In this document: positions 1 through 29,285 of the stretch, piece after piece | Layout of the letters: each line of letters starts with the position of its first letter | How positions within the stretch are numbered: the stretch's first letter is position 1 | Source of the DNA: Sycon ciliatum | Lineage: Eukaryota; Porifera; Calcarea; Leucosolenida; Sycettidae | NCBI RefSeq assembly: GCF_964019385.1 | Contig: NC_088644.1 | Coordinates: 17,606,358-17,670,357 of the forward strand | DNA length: 64,000 bases | Reading direction: 5' to 3' | Notes under the pieces: generated by a model | Database searches by the model: none | Seen by the model: only the letters and a program-made list of their open reading frames with translations | Told to the model about the DNA's origin: nothing | Program-made: the position numbers and the translations under genes

Positions 1-2
1 AA

Positions 3-416
3 GGCTGTGTTTACATGAGAAATTTCAACCCGGGTCGAGTTCAGCCCGGGTTGAAAGTCTGTACGATAGACAAAAGAGGTGAGCGTTTACATGAAGACAG
101 TTGACCCGGGTCAAATACTGATATGCCGCCAAAAGTCCACTTCTACAGTCCTGTATGGTCAAGTGAATCCGTTCGCGCGAAATTTGCATTTGCAGTGCCG
201 TTCAAACCTGGCGCGAGATACGCACAGAAGTACGTTTGTACGATTTTGTTGACCCGGGTTGATTTCAACCCTCCCCTTGGGGGGAGGGTTGAAATCAACC
301 CGGGGCGAAATTTCAACCCGGGTCAAGCGCAATGCGTCATGTAAACGCGCAATTCATTTTATGCACATGGCGGGTTGAAATCTGACCCGGGTTGAACGCC
401 TCATGTAAACACCGCC
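3..416. mobile_element. MITE-like element with GTTTACATGAG termini
   Basis: The two ends are inverted copies: 17 bases at 3-19 match the reverse complement of 400-416 with one mismatch, and both contain GTTTACATGAG. The interior repeats the motif AACCCGGG in both orientations about eight times and contains a 30-bp-class palindrome near 265-305 (CAACCCTCCCC/GGGGAGGGTTG). There is no coding potential beyond short spurious frames. This looks like a non-autonomous DNA transposon; the left target duplication cannot be checked because the window begins here. Confidence 0.6.
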
Positions 417-686
417 TTGAACCTGTCCGGTTTGGAGCCACCTCTGATTTGAAGCGAAAAATTGGGCAACTTGGAGGCAATGGGTCAACACAAAGGAGTG
501 GCTCAGTTCGATTGACTCTGGCCTCAGAGCAAACTTCAACATGCCAGTTTCCTTCCACAAACATATTTCGAGTGAACAATCAACGCTGATGATCAGTTTG
601 GGTCTATACAAATTTGGCTGTCAAGCCGTTCCGGTATCAAACCGTCGCCTCTACATGTATTTCTCAATATTGCTGTTTGTATGCAG
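417..686. other. Intergenic or intronic sequence, nothing recognised
   Basis: Unique sequence between the left MITE and the first supported exon. It is probably an intron of the + strand gene whose final exons follow. No further exon could be supported. Confidence 0.4.
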
Positions 687-1606
687 GGCGGATGAAAACG
701 CTGACCCGCATCTTGGAGCTCCAAAGCGACCACCCTACACAAAGGGCAGTGGCCAGTTGGAAGCATTCAAAGCCAAGCTGAACAGTAACAAGTAAGTTCT
801 CAATCATGCTGTGTGTGTTGTGTGTGATTTGAATTGCTCACGAATCACTTTACTTTCCCAGTGCTATTGTACCTGACTATATGTTGGTATTATAGGTGTC
901 ATAGAAAGGGCTTGTGCGGACCACTCAAACAGAATTACTTGGTTTGTATCATTAAGAGATTCTCGATTCCGAATTTCAGGATTTTTCGATTACTTACTGG
1001 GTTCGGGAGTTAGTGAAACAGTCGAACTTTCAGGCAAGTTTAACAGAAAAAAGAGGCAGTCGAGGTGTTCTCGGCGTCTTGTTTGAAATGTTTACATTCA
1101 TCTGTAAACGCCACATTTTACTTGCCCATACGGCCATAGCTATCACGTAGCAAGCAGGAACTGAAGGGAACTTTTCAAATTGCCGAACTGGGCGCAACCT
1201 GAAATTCAGAACCTCCACTCTGCGCAAAAAGTCGGAACATGTGTCTCTACAGCTCTTGCTTGTATCAGTACTACTTCAAGTATAAATAATTGTAGACAGT
1301 GATATCCGACCACTCATGATTTGTGTACTATTGGATGCAAACCCTGTGCTGGGTTGCACAGCTAGAAGGCACCAGCTGCTTGGCTCGGGGCACAGAATGT
1401 GCTTTCACTGGCCAGTATCATATTTCTAATACATGTACTTGTACGTTGCATAGTGGGTTGGCAGAAGCAAATTGCTAAAGGTAAAACGGAATAATAATTA
1501 TTCCGATCTCTGCCTGTGTGTGTGCGTGCGTGTGTGTTTCTCTGCTTCCAGGTCGACAGCCTCATCGGGGACTCTTCGCACAAGCCGCAAGTCACGCCAG
1601 AATTGA
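687..1606 (+). CDS. 3' end of an unrecognised + strand gene (two terminal exons)
   Basis: Two exon-like blocks fit together in frame. Exon A is 687-791 (acceptor ATGCAG, donor AA|GTAAGT) and exon B is 1552-1606 (acceptor TTCCAG, stop TGA 1604-1606). Exon A encodes a piece containing KRPPYTKGSGQLEAFKAKL. Joining leaves a split Lys codon (AA|G) and then a short basic Ser/Arg-rich tail. The gene enters from the left and is convergent with PSMD11, whose stop is at 2402. I do not recognise the family. The splice sites and matching phases are visible; that it is a real gene is inference from them. Confidence 0.45.
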
Positions 1607-2401
1607 ATTGGAACTCGTCCTTTGCATGCCGTCCTCTCCTCACATTACAACGCTCAATAGTTGATAATAATTATTCTTGTTTTCGTCTTGTTAGCAAGCA
1701 ACCTCCTCTCTTCTCTTTAGGTCATGTTCCCTTATGTTTTCCTTATTCATTTCCAGTACGCTATTCCCCACTCTCTCTTCCTCTCCAACCAGAGACACGA
1801 AAATAGGTTTTTAGGCTTTAGAAAAGAAAAAAATGCATTTTCATGATCATTTGAATGCAGGACAACATGCCAATTGTAGTAGTAGTAGAGTTATTGAGCA
1901 ATAAGAAGATAGTGACTGGCGGTTGTCACCTAACACAGTATACAAACATGACTATGCGTCTGCAAGAAAACTAATCACGAATGACATGCTGTTGCCACCG
2001 CTAATGTCGCCACCACAGTCAGTATGTGCAATGCCATTAAAAATTATTGTGCTACTACTAAAGCAGACATCATATCAATAAGCACTTGCTGTGTACACTT
2101 AGGCCAGGAGCAGGGGGACCGGGTGTCCACTTTTCGCTTATTGGTGTATTATTTTGTTTCGTGTTTGCACGCTGGATATGTGTTCTCCTGTCTAAATCTA
2201 ACAAACAATGCCACCATCCATGATAAGAAAATGATGTCATGCCCTACTATCTGTTGTTGCTGCTGCTGCTGTCCATGCAGCAGTGATGTGAGAGTAGCAA
2301 AAGAACTGTGAAAAACTGAATGTACACGACCCCCAGGGGACAATAAAAGAGCAACACCAAAGAATGAATATGTATACGGGTAAAATCTTGAAGTGTTGAA
2401 C
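1607..2401. other. Convergent intergenic interval
   Basis: Lies between the 3' ends of the left + strand gene and PSMD11. It holds only short TAG and CTG/CAG runs (for example near 1878 and 2254-2283) and presumably both 3' UTRs. No gene, RNA or element was identified. Confidence 0.5.
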
Positions 2402-21477
<19,076 letters not shown>

Positions 21478-21855
21478 CTCGCACCCCAGAATCCAGGACT
21501 ATTCACTTTTCAATTATTTTGGTAGAGGAACTAGCTACCCCAAAAAATCAAAACTTTTTGACAAAACTTTCAAGTCTGCTTGCCGATCGATGACCTAGCT
21601 CGTTGATGGGGTTTCCCCATGCAACAACATACAAAAACACATGCGATACCAAGACAACGAAAATGGCATTCGATCGTACATCTCAACGCGCGGAGCCCGC
21701 AAAAAATTGTGGGATAATCCCTTCAGAAAAATCAAACAGCAATGGTGTAAAAAGAGAGATTGACACTTAAAGAGTAGCTTTCGTCGAGAGGCAATTGGTA
21801 GATTTGCAATGTTGTGCTAGTGGATTCTGGGCTGCTGGGTTGATTGCGGAGCACA
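21478..21855. promoter_or_regulatory. Bidirectional promoter interval between PSMD11 and MRPS11
   Basis: The two start codons are 378 bp apart on opposite strands. Both genes are housekeeping genes and both share this stretch for initiation. I see no TATA box, which is common for such promoters; transcription start sites cannot be placed. This is an inference from geometry, not from a recognised motif. Confidence 0.65.
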
Positions 21856-22340
21856 ATGCTGCCTGTAACGAAGCAGTTGTGTCATCGTGTCAGTCACTTG
21901 GTCCCTTTCTGTAGAGCGAGTTTACACAGTATTTCAGTGACTCCACAAACTGCCTCAACATCGCTTGCTTCGAAGATCGCAAGTTCAGAGGGGCTTTCCA
22001 CCACCTTTTGTCGTCAGAGTTCATCTAAAGATGAGTTCGTTTCCATACTGGGAATAAAGCTACCTTCACACGAACCAAAACCTGATGTTGGGTATGCTAA
22101 ATTAAAGTTGAACTTGAAACTGATCACTTTTTCATGCCACTACAGTGTTTGTGGCTTGGAATTTCTTCTAAAGTATGTGTGTGCGTGCGTATCGCTGTGT
22201 CTGTATGTGCATGTGTGTGACCATAATGGTGTAATAATAATTTTAAAAAACTGTAGACCATTCTGAATAGTGGAGATCAATTCTTCAGGCTTACAAACAA
22301 GTGAATGGTGCAATGGGTGCATGCATGAATGTATATGTAT

Positions 22341-22418
<78 letters not shown>

Positions 22419-22910
22419 TGTATGTGTGCGCGTGCGAGCATGCATGCGTGTGTGTATTAATAAGGATGGACCGAATACTAGGGATTCACTGGGGGGGGGG
22501 ACACTTCTAAAGCTGTATGGTGCAGACCAGGCTTGTCCCAGCTCAAGTTGCTGTTCTTGTAATAGTTCTTGATTGAGTCAGAGATCAGAAATTGAATATT
22601 CTGGACTCAAATCCAGACTTCCTCTCATACCATGATCAAGATCGTGTGACCATGACATGTTCTTGTATTTTGAACTTGATCGATTTTGCAGGCCCACTGG
22701 CTTAGGTGAATCAAGAGAACCACAGCCTTCCACATGGTTCACATCAGTCGGCACTTCAACTTCAACTGCTGTTTCCAATAGGTTAGTACCGGTGGAACGA
22801 GTGATCTGTGCTCCCGTGTGTAGCGTGTGCATCTAGGAGTAAGTACATGAGACACAGAAGCTGGCTTTCGGCTGGCCACCACTGAACCTACTTGAGTTGC
22901 ACATAATGCC

Positions 22911-22982
<72 letters not shown>

Positions 22983-23458
22983 CACACACACACACGCTCT
23001 CTCTCTCCTTGCCATGTAACTAGGAATATGCTGTGATTTAACTCTGTTATCCTCCAGCGATGAGCCTGTTGAGCTGGAATCAGCGCAAGTGGTTGTGGAA
23101 AAGAAGAAGAAGGAGATTGATTACCATGCCTTGCCCATTGTGCTGGTAAAGTTGACAAAGAACAACACAAGGATAGTGATGACACGGGCAGACTGTAAGT
23201 CACGCATTCTGTACATATTGGTCATGGAACCAGGACTGGCATGACTATGTTGCTTCTATACTGACTTGCAATGTATCCTCCAACTCTACTTCTGATGACT
23301 GCATGGGCTTGCAATGAAATTGTGATGATGAATTTCAGTCTACCTATTTGTGTATAAGCAGTGTGCTCAGGTTTTCCCTTTCTAGGTTTTAATTTTCTCT
23401 TTCCATCCTGCCTACTACATGTACGTCGGTACTGTTATTTACTGTGCCCGTATGTGTG

Positions 23459-23496
<38 letters not shown>

Positions 23497-26400
23497 ATGT
23501 ATGTGTGTGCATGCATGCATGTGTGTGTGTGCGCGTGCGTGTATGTGTGCACGTGTGTGTGTGTGTGTATATTTCTCCTGCTTGTGTTGACGTAGATACG
23601 CATATTGAAGTGTGGTCAGCGGTAAGTCAAAGAAATCTTCTATTCAACGCCTTGATTACATCTAGCAGTGTGACCTAGTATACGTAAAACAGAGTGTGCA
23701 GCTATTCATAAGTTTGGAAAGACAGACTTGCTATTATGTGATGAATTATCGGAGCCGCAATCCACAACTACACAGTAAAGTATTGCGCTGCATCAAAATG
23801 ACCTGTGACATGAGTATGGCCTGTGATATATATTTGACGCACTCGATGACCTGTGCTGTTCTGAACCCTTATGCGTAGCTTCACACTCTTGTTTTTTGTA
23901 GCCTTGGTGATAGGGCCGTACAAACCAATAACTGACATGTACTTCAGGGCCGGAGGAAGGAGTTTTGGAGTGGTCCGGCCTACCTTTGAGGGGGGTCCGG
24001 GGGACGTCCCCCGGGAGAAAAATTTAAAATTGATGTGAAATAGAGCGAATTTGGGCACCTCTGAAGGCTCCAGAATATGCAGAAAATTATAGTAAAAGAA
24101 CACAAACAAAACTTTTTTTTATCCATATCATTAAAGCCATACAGTGCCGGTCATGGAGTCCTGAGCTACTTCGAAGCACATCACACGTCGGCAGTACAGT
24201 CGAGCCATGTACCTCTGGATTTTTTTACACCGGTTTTGCACGAATCACATGGACCATCCAGCTGGGAAAGTGGTCCGGCCATGGCCGGACCAGCCTGACC
24301 GGTTCCGCCGGCCCTGTACTTGCAGTAGTGCTGACCTTCATAGCTGTTGTGCTTTCACAATCCTGGTTGCACATAGCTGTATTGGTAGTTCTGTGAGTTG
24401 ATAGCTGGGGGGGGGGGGGGGGGGGGGGGGGGAGAAGCAGCAGCATTCACCTGTTCATCATTTTTTCTTTAGACCAAGCTTTCCGGCCGACCTCATTCAT
24501 CGCACTAGCAACACGACTCCAAGTTGTTGTAGATACTGGCACAAGTTCCTCCATACAGACTTGTGAATCATACAGATCTCATCAGTGAAGGTTGTAAGAA
24601 TGCTGAATGGCTAGAGCTTGGGAATAGCACTGTTTTATACAGAGAATGACTGTGGAAACGAAATACAATGTAGCATGATCGCACTTTGAGGTAGCATAAG
24701 TGCTAACACACGGACAATAAGTGCAAGGTGACATTGGTACGTGCAAGGTAATGCAGTCATGGGTGCATGTAATACTGCAGGAGTAAAGGATCTACATGTA
24801 TTCAGTGTGCTATTTTAGTGTGGTACCATGTTTTGCACCTGTTACAGTATTACATGTATCTATGACTGCAATCACTGTATTGTCTTACATGTATCAGTGT
24901 CATCTTGCACTTACAAGTACGAACTTATTCTTCTATCCGAATGCATCATTGTGTGTTTCAGGATGCATCAACTCAACTGATTTAGTTCGTAACATGATTG
25001 GTAGTTGATTGGTGACTTGTTTTCCTCTGGGGCTTTTTTCTTCTTTGTCGTTATTTTTGTAGGGCTGTGCTGGTTTTAGTGGTGCAAAACGCGGCACCAA
25101 TGTGGCAGGCCATGCCTGTGGAGAGATGATAGCCAAGGTAGGAGCGGTGTGCACCGGTTGATCCCAATTTGTGGTAATGCACACATCACATGCGCGTGCA
25201 CATACAGTCATGTACATACAGGTAACGGGAAACTGAAGCTTTGTTGCTGTTAGTGCTACTCAGAATTTCACCCATCAGCAATCATCAGACAGTGCTGTAT
25301 GATGATCGCTATTGCATGAAGCTCTGAGCAACAGCAATAACGCTTTAGTTCCCCTTCTCCACCGTACCATACCATACCACACATACATGCATGCATAAAC
25401 AGGGCCATTTGAGGCAGTTTGAATAGAGTGCTCCATACACAGAATGTTCAGAACAATACTGTATACACAAACAAACACAATACCACTGTCTGATGATCGC
25501 TCCAGTGCGTGAAACGTAAAGATACAGCTGAACAGCCCTTCGCCTCCTGTGTTTGTGCACATGCGGGCAAAACTGTTTCGTCCTTTGTGGACTCGTACAT
25601 GCATGACACATACATACAGTCATACATACATACGTACGTACATGCATACATATGCTGGCTGTTGAGTGTTTGCATGTATCAATTGACAAAAAGATATTGT
25701 ACATTCCTTGACAGTACCAGTCTCCACGACAGCAAGCAGCATATGCGCGACATCAGTTCCACCCTTACCGCTCACAATAGATAACAGGATCTGTTATGCA
25801 AAGCTTTTTCTTCCCTTTTCCTGAAAATCTGCTGAGTTCTTACTCTTGTTGTTTCATTGATCATGCTGCATCTGTCTTCCTTTGATTTGCCGTTCGCAGA
25901 GAGCTCGCGAGAAGGGATTCTCATTCTGCCGTGTTCTAATCCGTGGCATGGGAGCAGCAAGATTGGTGAGTAGGATGGTACATATACATGTACATACATG
26001 TAATTATCTGGACCCAAGCTGAACTCTACTCCAGGGTCCATAGCAGTTAGAAACTTTAATTTAGTAATAAGGACGTTTAGCAATGCGAAAGTTCGAAAGA
26101 AAATTCGAGTCTGGGAATGAGTACAGAAACAAAGGTCGAAACTTCGAAAACTTGGACGCGAAGTTGCAGTGATTTGCGAAAGAAACTTTCTCTTTTCTCG
26201 GTACGCATTTGACTACAGGGAGTAGTAATTTTACAGCCCCCTGCTTGAGACTGAGCTGCATATACGGTACGGTACTATAAGATTCAAATAGCTTCGAGAA
26301 AAAGTCATTTCGCATTGCTAAACCTCACAAGTTTTCTTTTTCGAAATAGATTTTCGCGAAATATCGCCACCACCAAAAGTTCGAATTTTCGCATTGCTAA

Positions 26401-26953
26401 ACGTCCCTAATATTTACTCTCCAGAATTGTTCAGGTCTGAAAATATCAATGCTTTCAGCCTTTCACGCACGCACACACACACACGCACACACACACACAC
26501 AGGTCAGACCTCAGACTTGCCCATCGCGGAAGCGATGATAGCGAACAGCTATGTTAGACATCTGTCTTTTCGGAGAGATGCGAGTCTTGCCTTGTTAGGA
26601 AGTCGTAGTTATATTCAGGTCCTCGGCAATGGGATACGATTTCGCGCACATTGCTTTGAAATTGCACCCCACGCTCTGCCGGCTACATAGCTACTGTCTG
26701 GTTGCCTGTATTGCTTGGACTCGATGGCAGCGTTATTGTGCGTATTGATAGCATTCCATAGATGGTGTGTGCTCTAGGCAACTGAACCATTGTGACTTTT
26801 CTCTCTCTCTCTCTCTGTCCCTCTCTTCTCATTCTCCTTTGGTAGGATGCCTTGAAGGGCTTGGAGGCTGGCGGCCTACGTATTGTATCCATTACAGATG
26901 AAACACTTCACACATCAGGTGCCAACCGACCCAAGAAAAGACGGAGAGTCTAG
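21856..26953 (+). CDS. MRPS11: Mitochondrial ribosomal protein uS11m, six exons
   Basis: uS11m is a platform protein of the mitochondrial small ribosomal subunit. Exons: 21856-22091, 23058-23194, 23596-23621, 25063-25137, 25900-25965, 26846-26953. Phases match and give 215 residues. The N-terminal ~60 residues are rich in Ser/Thr/Arg/His and look like a mitochondrial targeting peptide. The uS11 core follows: TRIVMTRADYTHIEVWSAG, GFSGAKRGTNVAGHA, CRVLIRGMGAARLDALKGL and GLRIVSITDETLHTSGANR, ending in the basic tail RPKKRRRV. Exon 3 is a 26-nt microexon inferred from phase and from completing the expected strand before GCAGFSG. An in-frame TTG lies upstream at 21844, but the ATG at 21856 is the natural start. 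It is divergent from PSMD11. Confidence 0.94.
22343..22418. repeat. (GT)n microsatellite
   Basis: About 38 GT units in MRPS11 intron 1. Confidence 0.97.
22910..22998. repeat. (CT)n/(CA)n compound microsatellite
   Basis: A CT run, a CA run with one CG interruption, then CT again, in MRPS11 intron 1, 60 bp upstream of exon 2. Confidence 0.95.
23945..24316. mobile_element. TIR element in MRPS11 intron 3
   Basis: A 14-bp terminal inverted repeat (CAGGGCCGGAGGAA against TTCCGCCGGCCCTG, one mismatch) with GTGGTCCGGCC also inverted near each end. It is 372 bp, non-coding and MITE-like. Confidence 0.7.
24407..24432. repeat. Poly-G homopolymer
   Basis: A run of 26 G residues in MRPS11 intron 3. Homopolymers this long are assembly-sensitive. 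Confidence 0.95.
26070..26408. mobile_element. TIR element in MRPS11 intron 5
   Basis: GGACGTTTAGCAATGCGAAA near 26071 is mirrored by TTTCGCATTGCTAAACGTCC ending near 26406. A third internal copy (GCATTGCTAAAC) lies around 26312. Repeated TTCGAAA motifs fill the interior. It is non-coding and MITE-like. Confidence 0.7.
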
Positions 26954-27401
26954 TCTTTTACCTTAGAGATATGTCCTCGTTTGTTGTACTAATTTTGTTG
27001 TTTTTTATTGACAGCAACATAAACCCTCGGCTCATGTGGCAACATACATGTAAGACGAAATCGTCGAAAAGTATTGCCTTTTTGCTGCTATGTGTGTGTG
27101 GGTGGGGTTGTGTGATACAGTGTATTTTGCATTACCGTGCGCTATGCGACCATGTGTATGTGCACATAGGCCGGACTGTGCTAGTACAGTCGTTGCCAAA
27201 GAAACCCGTGCAGAAAGCAGCGCCAAGGCTCATGCAGCCCTCAGATTGGTTTTTAGAGCGTGCATGATGTAATTGAAATGGAAATGCGGCGCTACTTTTG
27301 GCTCGTGGGTGGGATTTCTTTGGCCACAAGTGTACCTGTAGAATACTTACAGGTATATTACCTACAGTACAACATTGATGCCAGTACTTCTAAGTACTAT
27401 G

Positions 27402-27438
27402 CAGGGAGTCGTAAAATACCCAATTTTACGACTCCCTG
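27402..27438. mobile_element. Micro-palindromic hAT-like element
   Basis: CAGGGAGTCGTAAAAT and ATTTTACGACTCCCTG form a nearly complete 37-bp palindrome with a tiny loop. The same termini appear at 36131 and 36790, where an 8-bp target duplication is visible, so this is a dispersed micro-element rather than a chance hairpin. Here the flanks share GTACT. Confidence 0.6.
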
Positions 27439-28016
27439 GTACTTCCGGTATGTTACACGTACACATACAGTGCTGGGCAATGAACTTCAGAACTTGTCAC
27501 TTTTTGCAGCCTTGCGTACTGTTCGTTGTTGTTGCATAAACCATCCCGGTCTGCATCTCGGCTGGTTTTGTGTGTTTTATCGGCCAGCTCTGTTAATATG
27601 TACCTTACATCCATGCAAGCAGGTAAACGTACTCACATTGTACTTGCTTGCATCATCAGAATTAACACACCTTATAATGTACTATGATGGTCAAATTAAC
27701 CGTGATCAACAGGCTAGATGTATGTATTTTCAACTATTTTGTGACCGAAAAATCTGGGTGTAGCTTGTGCTCCAGTGTAGCGTGTACTCTGGAAAATACA
27801 GTATAATTATGATCTCCTTGAAAGAGACGAGAGAAAATCAGAAGGGAGCTTGGAAAGATAGCTTGGCTGTTGAACTGTCCACATGCACCCACCCACACTG
27901 GGGGTGGACTTGCCTCGGCTCATCGCCCTTGTAGCTGTTGTGCAGTGAAAGTAAGGCCCATGTATCCTTACCTGCCAGGGGCCATTTCGAGTGTGCTCAC
28001 ACATGCAATACATACC

Positions 28017-28470
28017 GGGAGCCCATCACATACGCTGTCCCCTTGGAAAAACGCGATTCCGCCGCCGCGGCAAATTTCGCAGAAGTTGCCATCAGCCGCG
28101 GAAATCACGGAATCCACACTTTTGCCCGCGGAATCTGAACTTTTTAGGGTAAATTACTAAAATTACTACTCAGAAAGCAGCAGAAAAACTACTTTGCGAT
28201 CTGTTTGAGCACATTTCTCTTGCCAGTGCAGATCTCTCCAAGATTCTTCACTCTCATTCAGTTTGTGACTGCAAAGGATAGTATGAAAAGTGCTCCTTCA
28301 TGCGACTAGTTGTCATATCCTCTACGAGGAGGGTGAAAAACTTGCAGAAAGTGCAGCAGATTTTTGATTTTACCGCAGATAACCCCCCTTTTCCCCCGCG
28401 GCAAATTGGAATTTTGAATTCTTGGCCGCGTTTTTCCAAAGGGACAGCACACGTATACATAGGGCTCCCT
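28017..28470. mobile_element. TIR element, intergenic
   Basis: The ends are inverted with interruptions: GGGAGCCC and GGGCTCCC, then CTGTCCCCTTGGAAAAACGCG on the left matched by CGCGTTTTTCCAAAGGGACAG on the right, with CGCGGCAAATT inverted further in. It is non-coding and of unknown superfamily. Confidence 0.6.
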
Positions 28471-29285
28471 GAACACATGCACCTGTATATACGTTCATTG
28501 ACTGTAGATCGAGGTGAAGACTTCCCCTAACAATACAAGTGCATTGTGGCAATACCGGTACACTGTAGTACCGGTAGTACTTGCAGACTACAGTACTGAG
28601 TATAGAAACTCCTCTTACCCGGGTGGGTTGGGACCGGCCACTGCCACGGTAACTCAGCCAAAGCCCGTAGGTTACATCTGTAATACTGCACAGCAAGCAA
28701 TGCTAGGCAGAAACTACTTTGTCAATGCACTGTACAGTGGCAATAGCCATGTTAACCAATGGGAAGTTGCATACTAGTATAAAATGATTCATAGTCCAGG
28801 AATTATACGCTCTGGTTCACACTCAAACAGTGAACAGAAAGGCTATAGTTATGGTTGTCACTCAGAGTTTCATGCACAACCGTGCAATCATCAGACACCA
28901 GGATGATAGTGGGTATGCCAGTATTTGTGTGGGACTGGCTGCGGATTGTGTCAAGAATTACAAGTCATGCTCATGTAATCGTGGTGCCAGCCTATATCCC
29001 TGGGCAATTTCTTTCCCTAATATCGTCATGATGATCTGAGCTCTGTGCCGCTTCTTCCACCTGTCCATCACACACGTACACAGGCAACATGCTATGGACT
29101 ATAATGAGGATAAAAAAGTGTTGATTCCAGTGAGCCTGAGGGCACGGGTAGTAATGTTAGGTAGTAGTATCTACATACTTCAAGATTGGAAATAGGGGGG
29201 GGGGGGGGGGGGGAGACAGCCTAGACCGAGACTACAGGTGTGTAAAAGGAACACTTCCATCCAACGAGCCAGGAGTTGGTATGAC

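Larger units (their letters stand above)
26954..29285. other. Intergenic interval between MRPS11 and the hydrolase gene
   Basis: A 2.3-kb tail-to-tail interval. It contains a 37-bp palindrome (27402-27438), a TIR element (28017-28470) and a 19-base poly-G run (29195-29213). I found no exon with supported splice sites here. Confidence 0.5.

Noticed and set aside
24472-24570. Candidate MRPS11 exon starting after TTTTTTCTTTAG
   Set aside because: The frame is open but unlike uS11, while the 26-nt block at 23596-23621 completes the conserved strand in the right phase.
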